This document shows, piece by piece, positions 1 through 9,054 of a DNA stretch of 39,160 nucleotides. Origin of the DNA: Sphingomonadales bacterium. GTDB taxonomy: Bacteria; Pseudomonadota; Alphaproteobacteria; Sphingomonadales; Sphingomonadaceae. The notes under the pieces were generated by a model. The model was not told where the DNA came from, did no database searches, and saw only the letters and a program-made list of their open reading frames with translations. The translations under genes were made by a program, and so were the position numbers. Each line of letters starts with the position of its first letter. The first letter of the stretch is position 1. Location of the stretch: positions 1 through 39,160 of the forward strand of contig JAIEOM010000007.1 in NCBI GenBank assembly GCA_019750455.1, read 5' to 3'.

Positions 1-2
1 GT

Positions 3-494
3 GGTCGCAAGCGCCGCGATGGCAGCGATGGCGGTGAAGGCAACGAAGCGGATGCGCAGGACACCGATGCCGAGGCCGTGACCGACGGGGAAGCCCCGGC
101 GGACGCCGAAGCCGAGGCCCCGGCCGCAGAACCGGAAGCCGAAGCGGTTGTGGAAGAAGCGCCCGCCGAAAAGCCCAAGCGCGTGCGTGCACCGCGCAAG
201 AAGAAGGTGGCAGAACCGGTCGCGGAAGAAGTTCCCGCAGAACTCGCTCCGGAAATTGCTGCCGAAGCCGCCGATGCAGCCGTAGATGCCGCGCCTGCTG
301 CGGAAGAGGCTCCGGCCGACAAGCCCAAGCGCAAGCGCGCGCCCCGCAAGGCCAAGGTTGCCGAAGCCCAGCCTGCGGAAACTGCCGAGGTGAGCGAACC
401 GGCTTCTGCTCCGGCAGCGGATCCGGCGCCCGAAGCGCCCGAAACCGAAGCCAAGCCGCGTCGCGGCTGGTGGCAGCGGACCTTCGGCGAGTAA
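3..494 (+). CDS. rne: Ribonuclease E/G C-terminal region (partial, starts upstream of window)
   Basis: Frame 3 is open from the window start; Ala/Glu/Pro-rich tail with two basic KPKRxRAPRK blocks and a terminal RGWWQRTFGE, typical of sphingomonad RNase E C-termini. Confidence 0.7.
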   Translation, partial: GRKRRDGSDGGEGNEADAQDTDAEAVTDGEAPADAEAEAPAAEPEAEAVVEEAPAEKPKRVRAPRKKKVAEPVAEEVPAELAPEIAAEAADAAVDAAPAAEEAPADKPKRKRAPRKAKVAEAQPAETAEVSEPASAPAADPAPEAPETEAKPRRGWWQRTFGE

Positions 495-516
495 GCCGGG
501 TTCAGAACGAAAACAG

Positions 517-553
517 AAAAGGGCGGGGAAGAGCGATCTTTCCCGCCTTTTTC
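517..553 (+). terminator. Rho-independent terminator after rne
   Basis: aaaagggcggggaa-gagcgatct-ttcccgcctttttct: G/C stem followed by a T-tract, 23 bp after the stop codon. Confidence 0.75.
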
Positions 554-573
554 TCGGGCGTCTGCGCCAGCTC

Positions 574-1206
574 TCAACCGGTCTTGCGCGCCACCCCCCA
601 CTCCATCCATCCGGCAAAGCGGGGCGCCTTGGGGGTATAGCCCTCCCCCAGCTTCTCGACCGTGAAGCCCGCTCCGGCAAGGGCGCTGGCGATGGGCCGG
701 GTCAGATGGCAGCCACCTGCAAGGCGCTGCCACACCGGCTCGATCCGCTCCTGCCACCCGCGCACCGACGCATCGGGTGCGCGGCCATGCTCCAGAAACA
801 GGGCCTCGCCGTCAGGGCGCAGGATACGCCGCAACTCGCGCATGACCTGCGCCGGGTCCTCCACCGAGCATAGGGTGAAGGTGCACACCACACAGTCGAA
901 GCTGGCGTCTGCGAAGGGAATTGCCTCGCCCCGCCCCTGCCGCAGGTCCGCCGCCCAGCCCTTCTCGCGCGCCGCCGCCCGTGCGCCATCAAGCAGCCCT
1001 GAATGCGGGTCGACCCCGGCATAGGACGTGATCGCCGCCGGATCATAGAACTGGTGGTTGATCCCGCCCCCGCAGCCCAGTTCGAACACATCGCCCCGCG
1101 CGCGTGGCACCACCGCGGCGCGGCGCTTCATGACCTGTCCCTGCGAGCACGCGCAGGTGATTAGGCGCGGCATGATGTTCGCTTCGTACCAGCCTGCAAT
1201 CCCCAT
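574..1206 (-). CDS. Class I SAM-dependent methyltransferase
   Basis: FELGCGGGINHQFYD SAM motif I, VCTFTLCSVEDPAQVMRELRRILRPDGEALFLEHG; start placed at MGIAGWYEANIMPR rather than the longer ORF start. Confidence 0.8.
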   Translation of the reverse strand: MGIAGWYEANIMPRLITCACSQGQVMKRRAAVVPRARGDVFELGCGGGINHQFYDPAAITSYAGVDPHSGLLDGARAAAREKGWAADLRQGRGEAIPFADASFDCVVCTFTLCSVEDPAQVMRELRRILRPDGEALFLEHGRAPDASVRGWQERIEPVWQRLAGGCHLTRPIASALAGAGFTVEKLGEGYTPKAPRFAGWMEWGVARKTG

Positions 1207-1302
1207 CCCCGTTCTCCTTCGCGCGGCCTCTTCCCCGACGCAGCAATGCGTGGCACGATATGCCCCAATTGCCAAACCGGCTTTCTGGGAGGGATGCCAG
1301 CC

Positions 1303-1605
1303 ATGACCACCACCAACCCCGGCGCCGCTGCGCCCAAAGCGGGTTTCCGCTTCCATCCGAAGCTTTGGATCGGCGCGGCGATGCTGTTCGCCTTTCCCGC
1401 GGTGGGCACGGCGATGAGCCCCGAGGTCAACTGGGGGCGGGAAGATTTCGCGGCCATGGGCCTGCTGCTCGCCCTGCTGTGCGGCGCAATCGAGGCGGCG
1501 ATCCACTTTCTCGATGCACCGCGATGGCGGATCGGCGGAATCATGCTGGCGGTGCTGCTGTTCCTGACGGTCTGGGCGCACCTTGCCGTGGGGCTGTTCG
1601 ACTGA
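1303..1605 (+). CDS. Small integral membrane protein of unknown function
   Basis: Three to four hydrophobic segments; ATG at 1303 (or 1294) preceded by gggaggg. Confidence 0.6.
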   Translation: MTTTNPGAAAPKAGFRFHPKLWIGAAMLFAFPAVGTAMSPEVNWGREDFAAMGLLLALLCGAIEAAIHFLDAPRWRIGGIMLAVLLFLTVWAHLAVGLFD

Positions 1606-1636
1606 TCCTGTGTCCGCGTTTCCCGCGAGGAACGCT

Positions 1637-2392
1637 CTAGGCTGGCACTTCCTCGCCCCGGTAATCGAACACCCGGCCCGATTGGGCGGGCGTGAGGCGT
1701 GACAGCACGCCGAGCAGGCTCGCCGCCGCATCGCCCGGCATGGTCAGCTGACCATCCGGCAGGCCCGACTGGAAGGGCGCCGACAATGTGCTGTCGACCG
1801 TGCCCGGATGCAGGCCGACAATCACGCTGTCCGGATGGGTGCGTGCCATTTCCAGCGCGAAGTTCCTCAGCAGCATGTTGAGCGCCGCCTTGCTCGCCCG
1901 GTAGGAATGCCACCCGCCGAGCCGGTTGTCGGAGATCGAACCGACCCGCGCCGAAAGCGCCGCGAAGGTGAAGGGCTTGCCGCGCGGCATCAGCGGCAGC
2001 ACGTGCTTGGCAATCAGGGCTGGCCCGATGGTGTTGAGTGCGAAAACTTCGGCCATCGCCGCCGGATCGAGCCGCTTGTAGGTGCGCTCCGGCCCTGTTC
2101 CATCAGCCAGCGTCAATACGCCAGTGGCCACGATCACCCACTCGGGAGGCGCATCGCGCATCGCTTTGGCGGCGGCGGCGATGCTGGCCTCGTCAGCCAG
2201 ATCGAAAGCGAAGGGACGTACGCCTGCGAGTGAAGGTCCCTCCCCTCGCCGCGATCCGGCATGAATGACCTGCGTGCCGCCCGCCGCCAGTGCCGCGCAC
2301 AGCGCCGCACCGATCCCGCCACTCGCCCCGAACACCGCTGCCGTGAGCGGCCAGGATGCTGGCAATTCCGATACTTGTTCGATCCGTTCCAT
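1637..2392 (-). CDS. SDR family NAD(P)-dependent oxidoreductase (C-factor/CsgA-like)
   Basis: VFGASGGIGAALCAAL Rossmann motif, WHSYRASKAALNMLLRNFALE catalytic YxxxK. Confidence 0.85.
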   Translation of the reverse strand: MERIEQVSELPASWPLTAAVFGASGGIGAALCAALAAGGTQVIHAGSRRGEGPSLAGVRPFAFDLADEASIAAAAKAMRDAPPEWVIVATGVLTLADGTGPERTYKRLDPAAMAEVFALNTIGPALIAKHVLPLMPRGKPFTFAALSARVGSISDNRLGGWHSYRASKAALNMLLRNFALEMARTHPDSVIVGLHPGTVDSTLSAPFQSGLPDGQLTMPGDAAASLLGVLSRLTPAQSGRVFDYRGEEVPA

Positions 2393-2478
2393 TGATGCTC
2401 AAAGCGCATGAGTGCCCCGACGGTTCCGACCGGTGAGGCTGGCTCAACCCCTGTGCAAAAGGCTGCAACACCGCCCGC

Positions 2479-2506
2479 TTGCGTGCGCGCGCGATGCCGC
2501 TAGATA
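2479..2506 (+). promoter_or_regulatory. Candidate sigma70-type promoter for sdhB
   Basis: TTGCGT - 16 bp - TAGATA, 29 bp upstream of the sdhB ATG in a divergent intergenic region. Confidence 0.35.
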
Positions 2507-2534
2507 GGGGGCACATCGCAACCGGGATCACGTA

Positions 2535-3314
2535 ATGGCGACCTTCACTCTCCCCAAGAATTCCAAGATCAACAATGCCGGCAAGACCCACAAGGCATCC
2601 GGCGGGCGCGTGAAGGCGTTCAAGATCTACCGCTACGATCCCGACAGCGGCGAGAACCCGCGTTACGACAAGTTCGAGATCAATCTCGACGAATGCGGCC
2701 CGATGGTCCTCGACGCGCTGTTCAAGATCAAGAACGAGATCGATCCCACCCTGACCTTCCGCCGTTCGTGCCGCGAAGGTATCTGCGGTTCGTGCTCGAT
2801 GAACATGAACGGCAAGAACGGCCTCGCCTGCACCACCGCGATCGAGGACCTGAAGGGCGAAATCCGCATCACGCCGCTGCCGCACATGGACGTGATCAAG
2901 GACCTCGTGCCCGATTTCACGCATTTCTATGCGCAGTACGCCAGCATCCGCCCCTGGCTGCAAACTGTCTCCCCCACCCCGAGCGGCAAGGAGCGTCTGC
3001 AATCGCCCGAACAGCGCGAGAAGCTGGACGGCCTTTACGAGTGCATCCTGTGCGCCTGCTGCTCGACCTCGTGCCCGTCCTACTGGTGGAACTCCGACAA
3101 GTTCCTCGGCCCGGCGATCCTCCTGCAAGCCTATCGCTGGCTGGCTGACAGCCGCGACGAGATGACCGGCGAGCGTCTGGACGATCTTGAAGATCCGTTC
3201 CGCCTCTATCGCTGCCACACCATCATGAACTGCGCGAACGTGTGCCCCAAGGGCCTCTCGCCGGCCAAGGCAATTGCCGAGACCAAGAAGATGATGGCCG
3301 AACGTGCTATCTGA
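2535..3314 (+). CDS. sdhB: Succinate dehydrogenase iron-sulfur subunit
   Basis: [23 protein letters not shown] and [32 protein letters not shown] Fe-S cluster motifs. Confidence 0.97.
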   Translation: MATFTLPKNSKINNAGKTHKASGGRVKAFKIYRYDPDSGENPRYDKFEINLDECGPMVLDALFKIKNEIDPTLTFRRSCREGICGSCSMNMNGKNGLACTTAIEDLKGEIRITPLPHMDVIKDLVPDFTHFYAQYASIRPWLQTVSPTPSGKERLQSPEQREKLDGLYECILCACCSTSCPSYWWNSDKFLGPAILLQAYRWLADSRDEMTGERLDDLEDPFRLYRCHTIMNCANVCPKGLSPAKAIAETKKMMAERAI

Positions 3315-3334
3315 CTTTTTGGCGGTCTGATCCG

Positions 3335-3805
3335 GTGAGTTTCAAGGACGACGTGTTCGAACACGGGCCATGCCCGGATAATCCCGGCTGGAATCGCTGG
3401 GATCTGAAGGACGAGACGCTGTTCAACGGCGCGGTGATGGGCAAGCTCATCACACGCGTCGATGCAGACGGGAAGGCGCGCCTGCGCATGTTCCCCGAAC
3501 GGCGCCACATGAACCTGCAAGGCGTGATCCACGGCGCGGTCACTCTGTCGCTGATCGACATTGCGCTGTTCGTGACCATGCACCGGATCGGCACCGGCAA
3601 TGCCGGGCCTTCGGTGACGCTGGAGCTTTCCACGCAGTTCGTGGGCGGCGGTGATGTGGACCGGCCCTTGGACGCTGTCACCGAGATCGTGCGCGAAACT
3701 GGCAAGCTGGTCTTCATCCGCGGCATGGTGGTGCAGGACGAGGATGTGGTCGCCAGCTTCTCGGGCATCGTGCGCAAGATGCTGCCCCGCGCCCCTTCAG
3801 CTTAA
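3335..3805 (+). CDS. PaaI-family (hotdog fold) thioesterase
   Basis: MNLQGVIHGAVTLSLIDIALF hotdog helix; GTG start (MSFKDDVFEHGPCP). Confidence 0.75.
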   Translation: MSFKDDVFEHGPCPDNPGWNRWDLKDETLFNGAVMGKLITRVDADGKARLRMFPERRHMNLQGVIHGAVTLSLIDIALFVTMHRIGTGNAGPSVTLELSTQFVGGGDVDRPLDAVTEIVRETGKLVFIRGMVVQDEDVVASFSGIVRKMLPRAPSA

Positions 3806-3813
3806 GGCGCGGC

Positions 3814-4935
3814 GTGCCCGGTCTCCTCGCCCGCTACGACGCGCTGATCGCCAGCGGCGAGTTGCGCGCCGACCCCGACCAACGCGCGGCGGCCGAGCGG
3901 TTGGCACGCTTGCAGGACGAGCTTGAGGCCCCGCCCCCACCCAGACGCTGGTATGCCGCGATCCTCGGCAGCGGGCCGACCGCGCCGGACCCGCGCGGGG
4001 TCTATCTGTGGGGCGGTGTCGGGCGCGGCAAGTCGATGCTGATGGACCTGTTCGTCGACACGCTCGCCCTTTCCGAAAAGCGCCGCGTCCACTTCCATGC
4101 CTTCATGCTTGAGGTCGACCGCCGCATTGCCGAAGCGCGCAAGGCCCAGCTGAAGGACCCGCTGGTCGCCGTAGCGCAGGACATGGCGGCGGGCCTGAAG
4201 TGCCTCGCCTTCGACGAAATGGTGGTCACCAACACCGCCGATGCCGCGATCATGGGCCGCTTCTTCACCGCGCTGATGGAAGCCGGGACGGTGATCGTCA
4301 CCACCAGCAACCGGCCCCCGCGCGATCTCTACAAGGACGGGCTCAACCGTTCGCTGTTCCTGCCTTTCATCGATCTGGTCGAGCGACGGATGGACGTGCT
4401 GAGCCTCAACGGGCCGACCGACTACCGGCTCGACCGGATCGGCGGGCTGGCCATGTGGCACGCACCGCTGGGCGATGCGGCAACCGCGCAGGTGCGCGAG
4501 GCCTTCTTCCGCCTTACCGACTTCGAGCCGGAGGATGCCGCCCACGTGCCCTCGGGCGAGCTGGATCTGGGCGGCGGACGGACGCTCTACGTGCCCAAAA
4601 GCCTCAAGGGCGTGGGCGTGTTCAGTTTCAGGAAGCTGTGCGGGGAGAACCGCGGCGCGGCCGATTACCTCGCCATCGCGCAGACGTTCCACACGGTGAT
4701 CCTCGTCGGCATCCCGAGGATGGGGCCGGAAAACCGCAACGAGGCGATCCGCTTCACCAAGCTGATCGACGCGCTCTACGAACACCGCGTGAAGCTGTTC
4801 GTCACCGCGGCGGCGGCTCCCGAAGACCTTTACCAGTCGGGTGATGGAGCCTTCGAATTCGAACGCACGGTAAGCCGGCTGAACGAGATGCAGAGCGAGG
4901 AATACATGGCGCTCGGCCACGGGGTGGAGAACTAG
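3814..4935 (+). CDS. zapE: Cell division protein ZapE (AFG1-like ATPase)
   Basis: GVYLWGGVGRGKSMLMDLF Walker A, LAFDEMVVTNTADAAIMGRFF, TSNRPP; GTG start. Confidence 0.9.
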   Translation: MPGLLARYDALIASGELRADPDQRAAAERLARLQDELEAPPPPRRWYAAILGSGPTAPDPRGVYLWGGVGRGKSMLMDLFVDTLALSEKRRVHFHAFMLEVDRRIAEARKAQLKDPLVAVAQDMAAGLKCLAFDEMVVTNTADAAIMGRFFTALMEAGTVIVTTSNRPPRDLYKDGLNRSLFLPFIDLVERRMDVLSLNGPTDYRLDRIGGLAMWHAPLGDAATAQVREAFFRLTDFEPEDAAHVPSGELDLGGGRTLYVPKSLKGVGVFSFRKLCGENRGAADYLAIAQTFHTVILVGIPRMGPENRNEAIRFTKLIDALYEHRVKLFVTAAAAPEDLYQSGDGAFEFERTVSRLNEMQSEEYMALGHGVEN

Positions 4936-6827
4936 GCGCTCACCCCCAGCTGCCCCAGCGACTTTTCCAGCATCAACAGCTGCCACAGCGTGCGCGAATG
5001 ATCGGCACGGCCTGCGATATGTGCTTCGGCCAGCCCCGCCATGGCCCTGGGGTCAAAGAACCCTGTCTGCGCTAGGCCGCCGGTTGCGATCCCCCGCGAT
5101 GCATCGGCCAGCGGTCCCCTCAACCATTCGGCAATCGGCGTGACGAAGCCCTGCTTGGGGCGGTACAGAATGTCGTGCGGCAGATAGCGTTCGAGCGTCT
5201 TCTTGAGCAGGTATTTGCCGGTGCCACCCTTGACCCGCATCCCTTCGGGCAAGCGTGCCGCGAATTCCACCAGACGGTGATCAAGCAACGGCTCGCGCGC
5301 TTCGAGGCTGACCGCCATGCTGGTGCGGTCGACCTTGGTCAGAATGTCGCCGGGCATCCAGAAAGTGAGATCAGCATATTGCGCACGGTCCAGACCGCTG
5401 CGTCCCGGCGCCGCACGCATAATCGCGATCAACTCGTCCTCGGCGCGGAACCCGTCGAGGCTGGCAGCAAAGGCATCGGTATAGAGCGCGCGGCGCGCGC
5501 CCGGCAGAGTCACCGACAGGCCGCGCACATAACCTTCCTCGCCGCTTTCCGCGAGCGCCAGCAGGGTCGCCTTGGCGCGCAGGGGACGCGGCGCCCAGTC
5601 GGCCTTGGGCCAAGCCCGGCCCAGCGCACCGAACAGCGGCGCGCGCAGCCCTGCAGGCAGCACCGAACGGGCGCGTTCCTCATGGTGATGGAACACCTGA
5701 CGGCGATAGCCCGCAAAGGCCTCGTCCGCCCCGTCGCCTGACAGGGCAACCGTCACCCGCTCGCGCGCCAGCTGGCACACCCGCCATGTCGGCAGGGCCG
5801 AGGCATCGGCGAAGGGTTCATCGAACATCGCGGCAAGCTGGTCGATGGCGGCGAAATCGTCAGTGGCGACAATCCGCTCCTGATGGTCCGCGCCGAATTT
5901 GGCCGCGACCTGACGCGCGTAACTCGTCTCGTCATAGGCGGCGGCATCGAAGCCGATCGAGCAGGTCTGCACCGGCGAGGCGCTTGCCTCTGCCATCAGC
6001 GCGACCACGCCCGAACTGTCGACGCCGCCCGACAGGAACGCCCCCAGCGGCACATCCGCAACCATGCGCGAGCGCACGCCTTCGCGCAGATGATGGACGA
6101 GCTGCGCGGAAAGGTCCGCCTCGCTCCCGCGCTCGCGGTTCGAGAAGTCGATATCCCACCACCGCTGCGGACGGCCCGGCGCGCGGCCTTGCTCCAGCAG
6201 CCAGAAGTGCCCGGCGGGCAGCTTCTCCACCCCGGCGAGGATCGAGTGGCTATCGGGGACATAGCCCCAGGCCATATAGGCCTCGATCGCCTGCGGGTTC
6301 ACCCGGCGGCGCAGCAGCGGATGCGCCAGCAGCCCCTTCAGTTCCGAGGCAAAGGCGATGCTGCCGTCAGACAGATGCGCCACGAACAGCGGCTTCACCC
6401 CGAAACGGTCGCGGGCGAGGAACAGCCGGCGCGTGGCCAGATCGAAGATCGCGAAGGCGAACATCCCGTCGAGGCGCTTGAGGCAATCGGGGCCCCACTT
6501 CTGCCATGCGGCGAGAATCACCTCGGTATCGCCATTGGTGCGGAAGGTGAAACCCGCCTGTTCCAGCTCGCGGCGCAGCTCGCGGAAATTGTAGATCTCG
6601 CCGTTGAAGACGATCACCGCGCGGCCATCGGCGGCGTGCATCGGCTGCGGCGAGCCAGCGAGGTCGATGATCGAGAGGCGGCGGTGGCCCAGCCCCACGC
6701 CATGATCGGTCCATACGCCCGACCCGTCAGGCCCGCGGTGCGCGATCGCATCGCACATGCGCACCACCCGCGCCGGATCGACCGGCTTGGGCGTTTCGGC
6801 ATGGAATATCCCGGCAATCCCGCACAT
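4932..6827 (-). CDS. asnB: Asparagine synthase-type amidotransferase, XrtA/PEP-CTERM system-associated
   Basis: MCGIAGIFH N-terminal nucleophile, SGGVDSSGVVALMAE ATP-pyrophosphatase motif; adjacent to the exosortase gene. Confidence 0.9.
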   Translation of the reverse strand: MCGIAGIFHAETPKPVDPARVVRMCDAIAHRGPDGSGVWTDHGVGLGHRRLSIIDLAGSPQPMHAADGRAVIVFNGEIYNFRELRRELEQAGFTFRTNGDTEVILAAWQKWGPDCLKRLDGMFAFAIFDLATRRLFLARDRFGVKPLFVAHLSDGSIAFASELKGLLAHPLLRRRVNPQAIEAYMAWGYVPDSHSILAGVEKLPAGHFWLLEQGRAPGRPQRWWDIDFSNRERGSEADLSAQLVHHLREGVRSRMVADVPLGAFLSGGVDSSGVVALMAEASASPVQTCSIGFDAAAYDETSYARQVAAKFGADHQERIVATDDFAAIDQLAAMFDEPFADASALPTWRVCQLARERVTVALSGDGADEAFAGYRRQVFHHHEERARSVLPAGLRAPLFGALGRAWPKADWAPRPLRAKATLLALAESGEEGYVRGLSVTLPGARRALYTDAFAASLDGFRAEDELIAIMRAAPGRSGLDRAQYADLTFWMPGDILTKVDRTSMAVSLEAREPLLDHRLVEFAARLPEGMRVKGGTGKYLLKKTLERYLPHDILYRPKQGFVTPIAEWLRGPLADASRGIATGGLAQTGFFDPRAMAGLAEAHIAGRADHSRTLWQLLMLEKSLGQLGVSA

Positions 6828-6839
6828 CGTGTGTCGCGC

Positions 6840-7844
6840 CTAGAGCAGCAGCGACAGCGCGGCAACGCCCGCAAGGGCGATGATCGCGAGGCCGGCGCTC
6901 TTCGGCGCAATTGTCAGGGTTTCGGCCCGCACGGTCCAGCCCCAGCGGTCGATGGTGGAAAGCGGCCAGCCATAGTTCTCCGGCTCGCGCTCGACGAAGC
7001 GCCAGGCCGCGCTCAGCAACACCGCAACGATGATCGCAAAGAACACCCAGCCATAGACGATGTGGTCGAAGCCCGTGGCCTTTTCGGCACCGACATATTG
7101 CGCGACATAGATCGTCGCCCAGGCGCGCACCCCGTTGGCGAGGACGGGGACGATGATGCAGGCGGCCATGAAAGCGGCGCGCGTCGTCCAGCGCCGGAAG
7201 CGCGTGGCGCATACCAGAACGCCCAGCGTCACCATCGCGACGAGGAACTTCACCCCCGAACAGGCCTCGGCAACGATGAACAGGCCGGCGGGGGTATCGA
7301 TATGGATGCCCTCGATCTTCGCGGGCACGCCGCTGGCATGGGTCAGCGCGATGGCGATTTCGGCGGTGATGTGCTGGAGCGGCGGGATGATCTCGTCGCC
7401 GAAGGGCACCATGAAGGCGGCAAAGGCGATCGGCAGGGCCAGCACAAGGCTCGCCCGCAAGCCCAGCATCGTCACCGCCGCCGCCTGCAGCGCGCCCACT
7501 GCACCGGCCTGCGCAACGAGGTTGATCCCGGCGCCCTCGCCCACACGCCATAGCATCAGCCCGGCCGCCACGCCGGCAAGGCCGGGGAGGAACGGTTGCG
7601 GCGCGATGCGGGCAAGCTCGTCCTCTTTCAGTCCGACGAGCCAAGCGACGATGAAGGGAACCAGCAGCAGGTGGTTGTAGGTGTCGATATTCCACCACTG
7701 GTGGGCCATCGCGCCCCATGCCTGTCCGGTGACGGCGATAAGAGCAAGCGACGCCGCGCCCAGCATCGCAAGCGGAACGCGCCACGCTGCGGGCAGGTGC
7801 GCGTTGCGGCGCGGAGTGTCCATGGTGGCGGTTTCAGGCGGCAT
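6840..7844 (-). CDS. xrtA: Exosortase (XrtA-like)
   Basis: Multi-pass membrane protein with VAEACSGVKF (Cys), LANGVRAW (Arg), GFDHIVYGWVFF (His) exosortase motifs; locus context. Confidence 0.88.
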   Translation of the reverse strand: MPPETATMDTPRRNAHLPAAWRVPLAMLGAASLALIAVTGQAWGAMAHQWWNIDTYNHLLLVPFIVAWLVGLKEDELARIAPQPFLPGLAGVAAGLMLWRVGEGAGINLVAQAGAVGALQAAAVTMLGLRASLVLALPIAFAAFMVPFGDEIIPPLQHITAEIAIALTHASGVPAKIEGIHIDTPAGLFIVAEACSGVKFLVAMVTLGVLVCATRFRRWTTRAAFMAACIIVPVLANGVRAWATIYVAQYVGAEKATGFDHIVYGWVFFAIIVAVLLSAAWRFVEREPENYGWPLSTIDRWGWTVRAETLTIAPKSAGLAIIALAGVAALSLLL

Positions 7845-9054
7845 CGCGCCGGCCCTCGCGGCCCTTGCCCAGCAATCCGGCGAGCGGGGCCAGCATCGCT
7901 TCCCACCCGTGGTGATCGAGAACGAAGCGCCGCGCCGCGCTGCCGATGCGGGCGGCGGTCTCGGGCGCGGCGATCAGGCCGGCAATCCGATCCGCCATCG
8001 CTGCCGGATCGGGCGGGCAGACCAGCCAATGCTCTCCATCCACGGCGGCGATCCCGGTCGCGGCTTCGGGGGTGAGGACCACGGGCCGCGCCATCGCCAT
8101 CGCCTCCAGCACCTTGTTCTGCACCCCGCGCGCGATCAGCAGTGGGGCGAGCACCGCGTCGGCGGCGACGATGAAGGGGCGCACGTCAGGCACAGCCCCC
8201 CACACCCGCACGCCCGGCGCGCCGTCATGCGCCATCAGGCGGGGCGTAGGGTTGCGGCCGACGACATGGAACGTCGCCTCCGGTACCCGCGCGCGCAGGT
8301 GCGGCAGCAGCGCCTCGATCACCCACAGAGCGGCCTGTTCGTTGGGGCGGTAATCCATCTGCCCGGTGAAGACGAAATGCGCCCCCGCTGCACCCGCCAG
8401 ATCGGGATGGGGCGAGACAGCGGAAGGATCGAAGAAGGCGGCATCGATCCCGTTGCCGATCACCTCCACGCGGACCTTGTCGGGCGCGCTGAGCCGGCTG
8501 CGGTAAAGCGCCGCTTCGGCTTCTGAAATCAGGATCGTCGCATCCGCGCGCTGGCCGAGCCGTTCCTCCTCGCCCGCCAGCAGGCGCCCCTCGCGGGCGT
8601 TCAGCCACACGCGTTCGCCCGCCGCAGCGTAGGATTCGAACTTTGCGCTGTCGACATCGCACAGGTCGATCACCACCGGCCCGGCAAAGTCACCGGGGAC
8701 ATATTGCCCCATCTGGCCGGAGAAGACGACGATCGCCTCGATCCGCTCGCGCGCGATGGTCTCGCGCACCCAAGCGGCCAGTCGGCGGGAGTGGAAGGCG
8801 GTGAGGCTGACCGGCTTGCCCGCCAGCACCGCCTCGACCCCGGCCAGCGCGAGCGGTTTCGACCGCGCCACCACACAGGCCGAAGCAGCGACAGCGGCCA
8901 GCGCCTCCTCTCCCGTCCCGTCTTCCGAGGCGAAGCAGCCGACATGCACCGGCCCCGACCGCGCGAGCGCCTTTAGCAGATGGTGCGAACGGATGCGGTC
9001 GCCGCGATCCGGCGGAAAAGGCACGCGGTGGGCAAGGAACAGCACGCCCGCCAT
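7834..9054 (-). CDS. Glycosyltransferase, PEP-CTERM/XrtA system-associated (Stp1-like)
   Basis: MAGVLFLAHRVPFPPDRGDRIRSHHLLKAL N-terminus, GT4-like C-terminal domain; start set at 9054. Confidence 0.85.
   Translation of the reverse strand: MAGVLFLAHRVPFPPDRGDRIRSHHLLKALARSGPVHVGCFASEDGTGEEALAAVAASACVVARSKPLALAGVEAVLAGKPVSLTAFHSRRLAAWVRETIARERIEAIVVFSGQMGQYVPGDFAGPVVIDLCDVDSAKFESYAAAGERVWLNAREGRLLAGEEERLGQRADATILISEAEAALYRSRLSAPDKVRVEVIGNGIDAAFFDPSAVSPHPDLAGAAGAHFVFTGQMDYRPNEQAALWVIEALLPHLRARVPEATFHVVGRNPTPRLMAHDGAPGVRVWGAVPDVRPFIVAADAVLAPLLIARGVQNKVLEAMAMARPVVLTPEAATGIAAVDGEHWLVCPPDPAAMADRIAGLIAAPETAARIGSAARRFVLDHHGWEAMLAPLAGLLGKGREGRRDAA

Noticed and set aside
5883-7553. 556-aa + strand ORF
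   Set aside because: Antisense to asnB and xrtA; codon-bias artefact.
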